Assembly (NCBI GenBank): GCA_003116875.1
Contig: BCKT01000016.1
Span: forward strand, 570,051 to 634,050
Length of the DNA: 64,000 nt
Direction of reading: 5' to 3'
From: Takashimella koratensis
Lineage: Eukaryota; Basidiomycota; Tremellomycetes; Trichosporonales; Tetragoniomycetaceae
Position 1 is the stretch's first letter, and each line of letters opens with the position of its first letter. The notes under the pieces are model-generated. The model searched no databases and was not told the origin of the DNA. It worked only from the letters and a program-made list of their open reading frames with translations. Shown piece by piece: positions 45,479-57,167 of this stretch. Made by a program: the position numbers and the translations under genes.

Positions 45479-45824
45479 GGATGAGGCGCTCGGATATTTC
45501 TGTATTCTCAACATCATGACAATTCCCAATTTCTTTCAGGACCCTCACACTTAGACCTGTCACTGCTTCGGCGGAGGTCGGATGCATTAGACAACACACT
45601 GGTACATGGTTTCCGTTGGAGCAAGCAGTACATTCAGGGAACACGGCCCATCCGGAGACCTAACTTCCGGCACGTGGCACGGGGGCTTCGGTCCGCTCTC
45701 GGATAGCCGTACCGACGCGCCAACGTATTAACCGGTACCACGATCTGGGAATGTCTCCCATAACGCACTTGTATATATGGGCAGGACCTCTCTTGCCACA
45801 AGCCCCTCAATTGACTCTCCTATC
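45479..45824. promoter_or_regulatory. Intergenic: permease promoter
   Basis: 346 bases between tandem plus-strand genes, with TATATAT at 45772-45778. An in-frame upstream ATG at 45777 overlaps the TATA box and is therefore unlikely to be used. Confidence 0.5.
45772..45778 (+). promoter_or_regulatory. TATA box of Dal5-like permease
   Basis: TATATAT, 47 bases upstream of ATG 45825. Confidence 0.55.
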
Positions 45825-47981
45825 ATGTCCACTCTTCCACAGGACGTGACTCCCGCACCCGTCGAGAAAGAACTCGCCGATTTGGAAAAAGGGGCGGCAG
45901 ATCACATCGAGGATGTCGGCGAACAGCCTGCACCAGTCGAAAACTTTGATTACCACCTTGAGGCGTCCGATCTCAAGCCACGAACCGGGTACAGACGTCT
46001 TTTGCGCAAAAATCCTAGCGTCGAATTCATCCGTCAGGTAGCTGAAGCGGATCAAACCGAACTGGATCCTACTGAAGTGAAAAAGGTATCTTTTAAGGAT
46101 CACGATGAAGACTGATAGCCACAGGTGGAACGCAAACTCTACTGGCTCATCGTTCCTGCTCTGCTTGTAGATTTTACATTTTACTATGTGGACAAGACCA
46201 CTCTTTCTTACGCAGCTGTGAGTTGAGAGACCGATTTTCTGGCTGACCACGACAGCTCTTTGGCATTAAAACAGACCTAAAATTAACCGGGACTGAGTAC
46301 TCGAACCTTGGATCGATTTTTTATATGTGAGGTACTAGACACAGCCAAACTGACCTTTAGCGGATGGCTTGTGTGGGCTATTCCCGGCAATCTGCTCTTG
46401 GCCAAGTTCCCCCTCTCCAAGTATTTAGCTATCAACGTAAGACTTGCGTCGACGTCGCTAATCGGCAGATCCTCTTATGGGGTGTCTTCCTTATGGCCCA
46501 AGCATCTTCGAAGACGTACGGTGACATGGTTGCCTTCCGATTCATCTCCGGGATGTTCGAGGCCGTCGCCGACCCTTGCTTTGGTGCGCTCTAAAGATGC
46601 TGAGCTTGACTAACTGTAGTATCAATCACCGGCATGTGGTTCACTCGCAAACAGCAGCCGACTGTCATTGGTATTTGGTACCTGGGTAACGGTATTGGCA
46701 ACGCCATTGGCGGTTTGCTCGGATTCGGAATTGGTCAGATCAAGAGTAGCATGGCATCTTGGCGTTACGAATTCCTTATCATCGGGTAGGACGAGCATTC
46801 TTAGGGGAGGCTGACAACGTAGTGCTGCATGCTCACTGTGGGCATTTGTCATGGCCTACCTCGTCCCCGACGCACCGGGAAACTCTCGCTGGTTCAGTCG
46901 TCGCGAATCAGTCGTGATTCTCAGTCGCAAACGGCACGACCACTACAGCGTAGACAAACGTCAGCTCCATTGGGATCAGGTGTGGGACACGGGGAAAGAT
47001 GTGAAGACGTATCTCTACTTTTTCCTAGGGTGAGTACCTATGATACGATAAGCGACTGATATCAGGTTCTTTGCCAATGTGCCAAACGGGGCGACCACCA
47101 ACTGTGAGCATCTACTGTGACCACCTTTAGCTGACAAGCAGTCGGAACTCTGCTCATCCAGGGTTTTGGATTCAACACCCTCAACACCACGTTGCTACAG
47201 ATTCCTTACGGAGCTTTCATCTGCCTCATGATGTAAGTCCGTCAGTCAACAAAGCTGATTGAAGTCTTCTGTCCATCTATGCCAGTCACAGAATCGACCA
47301 TCTCAATATACGAACCTATCTGATGGCTTTCGTGACGCTGTTGTAAGTCAACTCACAAGAGTCACACTGACGCTTCAAGGACGGTCGCCGGGTTCGCGAT
47401 GGTAGCTTGGGCGCCCGGCTCCGCTGCTCGTCTGATTGGCTACTGTGAGTTGTGAATACATCAAAGAGGTGCTCACACCTCAGATTTGACAGGATCCTCG
47501 AACGCCGTATTCGTCTTGGCTCTCTCTCTCGTGTCCGGAAATGTTGGTGGCACCACTAAGAAAATGTTATCATCCGCTTCGATTTTTTTGGGAGTGGTGA
47601 GTCATGACCATGTTCACCGTTGATAGACAGGCTGTCGGCAACATTGTGGGACCATATGCCTTTGTCGCCAGCGAGGCGCCCTCGTACAAGACGGGGGTCA
47701 TTGTGTGCATGGCATCTCGAGCCGCCGAAGTAAGTCATCTGAAAGAGCTGAATTGACTGTGACAGTTTGTCGTCATCCTCATTCTTCGTTTGGCTTTCGT
47801 CATACCGAACCGTCGACGTGATGCCAAATTTGCCAACGGGGATGTCAACTACGATCCCAGTATCAAGCTTTATGACGACATCACCGACAAGAAGAACATG
47901 CACTTCCGCTATGTTGGTGAGTACTGCTTCGTTTTGGGTCATGCTTGGTGTGGCTAACAAGGCTTTCAGCTTGATTATTGA
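45825..47981 (+). CDS. MFS anion:cation symporter, Dal5/TNA1 (allantoate permease) family
   Basis: Plasma-membrane permease for an organic acid or vitamin-like anion. More than a dozen small exons. The acidic N-terminus is followed by VERKLYWLIVPALLVDF, YYVDKTTLSYAALFGIKTDL, TGTEYSNLGSIFYIGWLVWA, PGNLLLAKFPLSKYL, FRFISGMFEAVADPC, TGMWFTRKQQPTVIGIWYLG, SWRYEFLIIGAACSLW, PDAPGNSRWFSRRE, and FGTLLIQGFGFNTLNTTLLQIP. After GPYAFVASEAPSYKTGV comes RRDAKFANGDVNYDPSI and a tail ending HFRYVGFQLDY. These are standard Dal5-family blocks. ATG 45825 is favoured over 45777 because of the TATA position. Allantoate, ureidosuccinate, nicotinate and others are possible cargos. Confidence 0.85.
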
Positions 47982-48545
47982 TGATACGCCAGTTGTACAC
48001 TCCAAGTGTTGCAAACGATTGTCTTTAAGAAGCCACATTGACGGAAGAAACGTGCAGGCGTTGGACGCGTGTGGTAGGGGTGGGGGTGGATATTGTTTGA
48101 AACAAGAAACGGCTAAAGGCAAGTGTAAATCAGTGAATAGGCCGTTACAATTTTCAAGTTTGAATATCATGTTTGGATTGGAGTGGTGGGGGCGCCTTTA
48201 CAGCCCTGCCAGATTCATCGGGGCCTGAGGGAGAAATCAGCTCAACGGAACCGATGTATGATTGTTACTTTCTCTAGGCATGTCAGGGACGGCCAACCTC
48301 ATTGACCCGACGCGGTCCTGCAAGAAATGACAAGGTCGATGCAGTGCCGCCGATACTCGTAGCAGAAGGTACCAGAAGAAAAACCGCACGAAACGGTACA
48401 AGGTGATGAGGGAGGAGGAAGGGAGATGATCTGAAAAAGCGTAGGGAACACATTGAGACATAGATCCGAAAGGGCGTGTAGGGAGGTTTGGACTCTTGTT
48501 TGCGTCGAGCATAACTTTAGGATAACCCGAGCTGCCACCATCTGC

Positions 48546-48774
<229 letters not shown>

Positions 48775-49095
48775 CAACTTAGCAATAATTTTCATCTGGA
48801 CTGTAGAACAGTTCAAGCAGACACAAACATTCAATCTTGCGTAGTAGTAGTGCTCTGACAGAAAGCTCCGGTACATAATCGCCAAAATGCTCGAATGCCC
48901 TGCCCTGCCTCTCGCGACATTGTGGAATCCGTTGAATATTCAAGACCACCCAACTTTTCCAATTGTAACAAGTAATATGATAGATCGCACCAGCTGTGCT
49001 TGCTCTCTCTTGTTGTGCACTTTGTATTAAGAGAGCCCCAAAGTCGGGGGTACCTATCAAAAAAATCACTTCATAAAGGATACATGGCTCAAGTC

Positions 49096-49152
49096 GATCA
49101 AACGAGAAGACAAATGAGACGATGCGGAGCCTTTTACAAGACTACCAGTTGG
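49096..49152 (+). repeat. Degenerate direct repeat, copy 1
   Basis: It contains GAGACGATGCGGA and ends ACTACCAG. It aligns over about 55 bases with copy 2, with one two-base gap. Confidence 0.55.
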
Positions 49153-49210
49153 GAGAGAAAGAACGTGATTTGCACTTTTTCGTCGCAGGCTGTCAAGGTA
49201 GAGGGCAATG

Positions 49211-49265
49211 CATCAACGGAGAAGTGAAAAGAGACGACGCGGAAGCTATAAAAACTACCAGGTGG
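49211..49265 (+). repeat. Degenerate direct repeat, copy 2
   Basis: It contains GAGACGACGCGGAAG and ends ACTACCAGGTGG. About three quarters of aligned bases match copy 1. Confidence 0.55.
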
Positions 49266-49720
49266 CAAATAACACGAGATTTGGAGTGTTACTTTTTTTG
49301 GTGTCAGCAAATGAGTGAAAGATTGGCCGTGTATGAGTACATTTACACATCCAACGAGATGTCGAATAACAGGGTATGAGAGATACAGAGAAGAGAGACG
49401 AAGAGAAAACGATTGGAGAGTGAAAAATAAGGGGTTGAAACCAAGGTCAAACCCGGAGGTGGAAGTGGCAGGTGGCAAAACACCACCTAGGATTCCGACA
49501 CGAGACGCGACCTACTTTTGCTAGTCACCGACACTTTCGTCTGGCATGATGAAGACAAAGAAGAAGGGGAAACAACAAAAATAGTTGGATTGTCTCTGAG
49601 ATTAGATTCAAAGATTTGAGGTCCTTTTTTGAGTTACGTCAACTAGCACCCTTGATATGCCTACAAACTCCTTTTTATGCCGCGATGGGATTGTTGACGA
49701 TGTGGAGGGAAAAAGTGATG

Positions 49721-49775
49721 CATCACGGGAGAACAGAGATGAGACCACGCGGAATCAGGTGTTCGATAACAGGTA
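49721..49775 (+). repeat. Degenerate direct repeat, copy 3
   Basis: It begins CATCACGGGAGAA and contains GAGACCACGCGGAA. It is similar to copies 1 and 2 over the first 35 bases and weaker beyond. Confidence 0.4.
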
Positions 49776-49827
49776 GTCTGGAATCAGAGCGGCAGACAAG
49801 GGGCATTTCAAATGTGTATTGTGTCAC

Positions 49828-49863
49828 GGAGCACTAATCGGAGCACTACTCCAAACATGCGAT
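49828..49863 (+). repeat. 36-base GGAGCACTA repeat, copy A
   Basis: It begins GGAGCACTAATC and ends CCAAACATGCGAT, and aligns without gaps to copy B at 28 of 36 positions. Confidence 0.6.
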
Positions 49864-50274
49864 CAGCCAAGAAGTTGCGACTGCATATGATTGGGCTTGT
49901 ATATAAGGTGTATAATAGCTCGTGTACTCGCGTTTTCGCATGTTGGCGTATTGTCTTTGTCTACAATTCCAATATTGCATACATTCCAAACACTATACCA
50001 ATCCTGGACTCTTCCGGTCATGCATAAAGTCGTTGAATACTATTCTGAGGTAGAAGGCGATGTCTTATTATCATCGATGGCAATAAAGAAAAGTGATAAC
50101 ACGGCAGCTATTTAAACCACCGAGTGAGACATGGTGGTAAATGATGTGCACAAGATTATGCACAGCTACCGCGCAGATCTCCTTGTGTCCAGATTTAACT
50201 CGTTTCTTCTTTTGCATACCACAAAAGACGTGATTTTAACCAACATGTAGTAAGTGATTAGCATTTTTATTGGC

Positions 50275-50310
50275 AGAGCACTACTCAGAGCACTACTCCA
50301 CCAGTGAGGG
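50275..50310 (+). repeat. 36-base GGAGCACTA repeat, copy C
   Basis: It begins AGAGCACTACTCAGAGCACTACTCC. The first 26 positions are close to copy A. Confidence 0.55.
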
Positions 50311-50334
50311 CGGTTTGAAGGAATTTTGAATCGC

Positions 50335-50370
50335 GGAGCACTACTTCGATGACTAATCCAAAAATGCAAT
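50335..50370 (+). repeat. 36-base GGAGCACTA repeat, copy B
   Basis: It begins GGAGCACTACTTCGATG and ends CCAAAAATGCAAT, and lies 24 bases downstream of copy C. Confidence 0.6.
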
Positions 50371-51563
50371 TCCAGATGGATCGTTCTGAGCTTTTTGAAA
50401 CTTGGTCGAGCATGGCTCACTTCACTACTGATTAATTCATTCCATCCGTTGTTGCCACAACTCATGGAGAACGCATTGCAATCAGTAGTACTTCTGCCTT
50501 TTTTGCGTCTATTCATGTATCAACAACACTAAAAAAAACATTTTCTCAGTTGCCGCCTTGTCTTTTTCTGAAACAAAGCGATGCGTCAGCACTAATCGTT
50601 CAATTGGTGGTGGGGGTTTGAACTTCCTCCATGTCCATTTTTGTCGATGACGCCAGGAGAGAAATAGACTTTTGGAACGCATTCTGCAAGAATAGTTTTG
50701 CTCTGTGCTTTTTCTGTCACCAACCTCGCACAAAATTTTTCTGTTGCCAACCAGGATGTAAAGGAAAGGACCTTGTCACCGAGGTGTATGGTCCCTTAGT
50801 GCTTGTTCAAAGCGGCGAGCTCTTAGCGTTTTGCGCCACCTAAGGGTGCTTTGCCTGGGTCGGCGTTGGAGAAGTGCTCATAGTAGTGCTCTGCCACTAT
50901 CAGTGTTTGTCCAAATCGGCCTTCTTCCTCCCTTTATGTTGAGATTACAAATTGGCACATCTGGACAGCTTTGGCCGAAACGATGTGGGCTGAACAATAT
51001 TCGCAATGCATGTGAAGTAGATTCTGACCTTAGCAATCCTCCGTTGTCCACCCACCTTTCCCTGACTGATATTCTTTTTCAGGCCTTGCGTCGATACTTC
51101 GTTGTTCACTGACCGTTGAGAACAGTCGTCTACGCACTTTAGAAACGACTGATTAGAATGGGTGTTTTCGAATATCTATGCATCATCAATATGAATTACA
51201 GGGCTAGAAACAGCATGATCAACTGTCGAAAGCTGGAGTGAGAAGCATGCGATCATAGATTCCAGGAAATGCTTGCAACTTGTTCATTATCCGCGTGCCC
51301 CGATTGATGGCACGTCGTATGTCTCGATTGTACCGACGCGACGTAAGCCCGAGCGAAGATTGTGCGGCCAAAAATATGCCGCAGAGTAGGTTCGCACGGC
51401 AAAAAAGACCCTGAATTCGCAGATTCATGCTTCTCTGCTCGGCTGTTTTCACTCAACCGAAGACTCTACCGATCTGGGGTTTTACCAGACGATTATCCGA
51501 TACGCCTCACATAAAGCTTCACCATCGATACTTTGTCTTATGCACCTTCCGCTCCCTAACTCT

Positions 51564-53625
51564 ATGTCAGACTCGGAGAAAGCTGTTGACAGCGACGTTG
51601 CTCAAGTGCAGCCTGGTGTCCTGTTGTATCAGCCAGATGAGAGTCCAACGGCGGAATCAGTGGAGTCGGGACATTGCGCGGTCGGCGAATCAACGACAAA
51701 GCTGTCGACCTTCAGAATGGCTGTTCTCGCATCCATGATGATGATGACATACTTTCTTGGAGTGAGTTCAATGTCTCGACTCTACTGAGCATTCATCGGA
51801 GCTGACGCGTCACAGGTCGTGTCGGGTCAAGCCGCGCTACTCAACATTCCTAAGATGGCCAGTGATCTTTCGATCTCAGAACTCAAAGCTCAATGGGTAG
51901 GGACTTTGTGGAGGTTCCGGTGGGACATGCTGATAAGTCGCGTAGGTGGTATCAGCATACAATCTGTCTTATGGATGGTGAGCTGCCTATTCATTCACTC
52001 CACGGCTCCCGCTAACGGCTCAGTGGCCTCTTGTTCCTCGGTCGACTGGCGGATGTATTTGGAGGAAAGATTTCGTATCTGACTGGCCTGGCAGTCTTTT
52101 GCCTGTTCTCCATTTCGTCGGCAGTGATGAAGGTACGTGACTGTCCGGGACAAAGCTTTTAACACGAAGGCCCCGTTACCCTTATTTGTAATGCGTGCTT
52201 TATCTGCTCTCGGCGTTGCCCTGGCCGGACCTGCTGGTTACGGGATTATAGGCCAGAACATCACGCACGAGCCGGCAAGGACGATCACATTCGCTGCGTT
52301 TGGCCTTGGCGGTCCGATTGGATCAGCCACTGGCTCATTGCTTGGAGGCGCAGTGGCAGGTATCTCAGCGTAAGTCGATTAGCAATTGACGCGATACTGA
52401 TCCGACAGGCCAGGGGGTTGGGCCTACTTATTCTACATTCTGGCAGGGCTTGGAGCCATACCCCTGACTATTGGGGTGTTCGCCATTCCCCGTGATATCA
52501 GACGTTACCAGAAGGGCACTAAGCTGCAACTCGACTATCTAGGAGGTTTTCTCATCACCGCCTCGTTGTCTCTGTTCATGTTCAGTCTTACGCAATCTGG
52601 CATCGTGGAGAATGGCTGGACTGTTCCTTGTGAGTCTATTTTGGACCCGAGTTAACGCCAGACGTTCCTGCTTTACTGGTGACATCTCTGGTGCTACTCG
52701 TGTTGTTTTTGCTATACGAGCGCTATCTGGAGAATCACACGACACGGCCCCCTTGCCTGAAGTTTTCACTATTCACAAGACACCGCGGGCGAATCACCGT
52801 GCTGTTGGCATGTGCCTGCTTCGTCGGCATGTCCGTACAAGGTTTCGTGTACGTGGCGACGATCTGGTACCAATACCTGGAGCACACTACAGCATTGGAG
52901 AACGCAATTTTGCTTTTGCCATGTAACATCATGGGACTTGCGGCAGCAGTAGGTCGATTGTGAAGGAACGTAGCGCTCATCATTGCAGGCGTCGACAATG
53001 TACTTGACTCCCCGATATCGGGCCTCGTATCTCATAGCTGTGGGAGCGGTAATGAGCGGGTAAGCTGCTCCTATCAGATACCGATCTGACGTTCCAGCGT
53101 GACTTCTCTTCTCTATGCTTCAATACCTTCATCTGTCAGCTACTGGGCAGGCCAATTCATTGCTCAATTGTTTCTGCCATGGGGAATAGACTTGTAAGTC
53201 GACTTGGTTCCTTTTCTCAGTTCTGACACAATACACAGAACAATCTGCGTTGGAAACGTTCTCATCGTCAACCTTGTCGATTCCGATGAACAATCAGTGG
53301 GCGGCGCCTTATTTCAAACGTCGGCATGTATCGGCATCGCAATGTCAACCTGTCTTTCTGGTCTACTCATTGCCCAAGGAGAAGGGACCGATGCGACGCT
53401 CAACTCGGCTCTCCGTCACGCTTGCTGGATGAATTTTGCTTTTGCAATGATCGGTAAGTGATTGATTGTCCTTTTTAGTTTGCCTCGAAAGCACGATGTT
53501 GTTGACCTGCGCTAGTACCATTCATCGCCCTTGTGGGACTAAGAGGTATAGGACTTGCTAAAGACGCTCGGGAGACACTGCAGCCTGCCTTGCGAGGTCC
53601 TTCGAAAAGTCGTCAACTACTGTAG
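51564..53625 (+). CDS. MFS drug:H+ antiporter, DHA2/Atr1-type (14 TM)
   Basis: Efflux-type permease resembling aminotriazole-resistance Atr1 and related DHA2 proteins. Many small exons. After a Ser/Glu-rich N-terminus: VSGQAALLNIPKMASDLSIS, QWVVSAYNLSYG, LLFLGRLADVFGGK, MRALSALGVALAGPAGYGI, GGPIGSATGSLLGG, GWAYLFYILAGLGAIPL, LQLDYLGGFLITASLSLFM, then VLLACACFVGMSVQGF and TIWYQYLEHTTALENA. VNLVDSDEQSVGGALFQTSACIGIA is the conserved DHA2 block near segment 13. Stop at 53623-53625. The frame is intact through all splice joins that I could test. It borders the repeat-rich gene desert. Substrate is unknown. Confidence 0.8.
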
Positions 53626-53656
53626 AGAATACGTTTATTAGACACTCCCAAATTCA

Positions 53657-56600
53657 TCAGCTGCCCGATCTGTTTACGTTGTCAGAGCCCATCGTCGCGA
53701 GAATGTCATCCAACTCTTGCGGCAAAAAATACTCTTCTAGCCCAACAAATGACGTATCGTCTGATGGCCCAACGTTTGCTCCGAGCGAGCATCCATCAAG
53801 AAAGCTGATCATTTAGTTGTCAGGGGGGAATTTTCGCGTGTTGCATATACCGGACGACTTACAGAGGCAGAGAAGAGTCTTGATCCAAAGTAATCCCTGC
53901 TTGCTCGAGGCTGCTGAGAGCAGCAGATAGATCCCAGTCCAAGGAGTCGAACGTGAGATCGTCTGTGAGGAACACGGAAGCCCCCGCCGGTGGGTCTGAG
54001 CTGAGAGTGGCCGATAGAGAGGGCGGCCGGGGGAGCTGGGGTGGAGGGGACGGCGCACGAGAAAGGGGCGGAATCACGTTGGCCCGTCGTGCTCGTTGCA
54101 GAATCAATCGTAATGATCGGGCGTATCTACCAGCGGGAGCTCATACATCAGCCATCAACGAAATCATACCTCTCACCTGACGCCAAGATGTCCGCGAGCT
54201 TTGCAACATTTGTCGCAGTCTCCTTTACGTTGAGATGCTGAGGGAACAGTCGGGCGGTTCGGATAAGGAATGTCCCAACATACGCTGCGCAGACGTCTAA
54301 GCTTTGTCAGTAGTCATCAAGCAAAGGAACGTACGAGTGTAATGAGTTCCGAAACGCAACATGCTGCTGTACTGTCATCGGTCAGCGGATCGTGAACTCA
54401 AGCCGCACGAACGGTTTGACTGTTGAGGTAGTATTGCATGCAATGCTGGGCGTTGGTCATTGCTTTCAGAGCATACGCCTTGCGCTCATCTGGCATACTT
54501 TTGACGTCCGAAATCTCATGCACTCCGCGTAAAAGTTGAGAGTATACGAAAAGTCTGGTGGATTAGTGTATGAGAACAGCTTGACTCACTCATTCAAATG
54601 ACGCATGTTGGAGACTGGGGATCAGCATATAGAACTTTATCAGGATTCACGAGATTCCCTTTCAAAAGTATGCGGCCCGAGCCCATATCGATCACCTGAC
54701 TGTCAATCGATGAACTTCATACGGAACTCACTAAGCACCCCTTCCCAGAATTGTTGCCACGTGTTGAATGCTTTGTCGGCTGACTTCAATTGCTCCAGTG
54801 TCGCGGGATCAATCGGCAGGTCTGGAGTAGCAGTGATCCGCGTGTGAAGGGGACCTGGCAAGATCAGTAGTGCCACCAAGTAAAACGCACCTCTGATTGA
54901 CATGAGATCAACGGCGAACAGGAGACGAGCATCTCCCTTGATCGCCAGAGGGTGATCAAGAAGGCGCCAGCAGTTTTGAATTGTCTCGTCCTCCCCAAGA
55001 ATTGCGGGTCGCCCCAAGCCAAAAGACATTTGGTGTTCCAGACGGTAGACCTGGAGATGAGTGTTGTTCTTGTGCCTAAGAACTCACGGCAAACCATATC
55101 CGAGCCTGCATCACCAAAGAGCGTTCGCTCTCCAACTCTTCGAGGCTTTTCCCCTCACCCATGCCTCCCCGTAACAGCCGTACAAACGCTCGATTGATCC
55201 CAATGTCAATGGCGGTGCGTACAGCGTGCCCTGGTGGTCAGAAGAATAAGGGTTTTCGTGCTCACCAGCCATGAGCCAGCTGTTGCGTCCATCTGTGTAC
55301 GCTGCAAGCAAAACTTTCTTCGTCAGGAGAAGCAAATGTTTGGTTACCCACTCAAACCTTGAACGTCTTCGACTTTGGTGGCTGGGTGTAACAATGAATC
55401 GGAAGCTGTTGTCAGGAACGTCATGGGGTGTTGTTTACCTATCTTCTCAGCATGTTCGAGACAGGCTCTTTGAGCAGGACTTGTTGTTTCTGTGACATTA
55501 GTCAAGCTCCTCAAGAGAAAACCTACCGCCACCATCGCGTACACGTGCACCGACCATCATGACCGCGGTGATGGCAAGGGCGGATTGAGACCGTAGCCTG
55601 AGCTGTGTAAATATTGGCAACGTCAATATACGCACAAGTCGAAGTCATTGACCTTTGGGTCAAAACAGTTTGCAAATTCAACGGGGCCGGAGAAGAAGCT
55701 AGTGAATTAGCAGACTCAAAATCTGATGCCTTACATCTTTACCAGTTCTCTTCCTTCATCCTCGCTTATCAGCCCCTCGTCGATGGCATCGAGCATCTGC
55801 GGGGACCGAGCTCGGCCGGAGGCGTGGGCGTTGATCGTGAAGTTTGCTGACTCAAAGTTTCTGAAAGGTTTTGACGATGGCCCTTGCTTTTGCACCGCTT
55901 TTTCCACCTTCTCAGCCATTGTGGACATATCTCCGAGTGGATTGTTGATATCGAGGAGTTTGAGTACGTCACCAGGCTCCGGGGATGCTCTCGAGGGCGG
56001 CAACGAAGCTGAGAGAGCTTTCACTGGTCGGAAAGAGGTGGCTTCTGGATGCGCAAAGGACGGCTCAATCGAACGTACGGGTGCCGAGGACATGGGCAAG
56101 GTGGACGAAGTGCGAGGAATGTTCGACGGATGAGCTTCTGGCTGCTCAACAAATGGCATGACTGTCTCAGAACGAGTGTTGTTAGAGTGAGGGGTCGCCG
56201 AGGAGGGTGAAATCGAGGCGGTTGGGCCTGTCTGCAGAAGCTGAACGATCTGGTCGAGTGAATCTTGCATCACTCCCATGTGATTTTCCAGGGAGCGAAC
56301 GCGACTGCTGATCAGAGATGCCTTTTGACAGGGACGAGCTCACTCATTGATACCGGACTCTTCGATTCTGGTGGGAGGCTTCTCGACGACACACTCCTGG
56401 CTTGAAGACAAACACCGTTCACATGGAGGATTATCTCCGCCTATGCATCGTATTTTCGCTCGTCGACAAGCGTTCTAGGGTGGGTGAGCAAGATCAGGAG
56501 CATAATAATAGTGTCACCTGCCGTTGAGAGTTAGATACTCACGCATGCACCTATTGATGAGCTTTAGTCACACCGAGGTCGCTGGCTGCTCACGATTGAT

Positions 56601-56747
56601 TCTAGTTATCTTCGTCCGGCGTTCCCCATATCCCCCGAGCTCGCCGAACAGCCTCGCGTCCGACTCTGCTTCATTGGAGTGCTCGACAGCCCAAGGTGAC
56701 CGTAGCTGTCGCTTTGCGGCGTGATGCGCATAGCTCGAACCGTCCAT
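53657..56747 (-). CDS. Zn2Cys6 transcription factor with 8-base micro-exon
   Basis: Zinc-cluster regulator. Exon 1 (ATG 56745-56747) encodes MDGSSYAHHAAKRQL and ends TRIN. An 8-base exon (56543-56550) then completes R-A-C, and the next exon supplies N-A-C-R-R-A-K-I-R-C, so the cluster reads C-x2-C-x6-C-x7-C-x2-C-x6-C. A linker and predicted coil (MQDSLDQIVQLLQT) follow, then a disordered Ser/Pro region, then the middle homology region near GLISEDEGRELVKM and the RIWFAVY-type helices. The C-terminus is acidic and aromatic (EEYFLPQELDDILATMGSDN), a plausible activation domain. More than a dozen exons. The 3' end is 31 bases from that of the DHA2 permease. No target is evident. Confidence 0.78.
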
Positions 56748-57167
56748 GGTGAAGAATGAGCATGAGCAACAAACAGCCGATCCATCTCGTCTGATCCCTA
56801 TGTCCGCCGGAAACCGCGGCCCGTGGTTCCGCCACGTGGAAAAAGATATTTGTGTCAGTCCCCCTTTCGACTAATCGTTGCCTTGTCGCCTTATCACCTG
56901 ACCCCTCCCCCGGATCCCGTCGGCAATGGAAACGGCCAACATCATTGCCGTTCTCCGTCTCGGAGCGGGTAGCCGACTATGTCCTACGTAGCGCAGTGCC
57001 CCAATGGTGACCACAGTAATAAGCAAGGTGGTAACCAGTTGGTGCCTCACATAGCGGGCGAAGGCGATGCAAAGGAATGTCCCCAGGCTGTTTGAAAATA
57101 ACATGAGGAACCTAGCGCAGACAAGGTCAATCCTTCCGATCCCACTCCTCCTTCCATATTCCACACC
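56748..57167. promoter_or_regulatory. Divergent intergenic region
   Basis: 420 bases between a Zn2Cys6 gene (minus) and an aldo-keto reductase (plus). It includes a GC-rich CCGCGGCCCGTGG segment near 56815-56830. No clear TATA box. Confidence 0.4.

Noticed and set aside
47556..48170. 204-residue minus-strand ORF
   Set aside because: Largely antisense to the last exons of the Dal5-like permease, with no recognisable domain.
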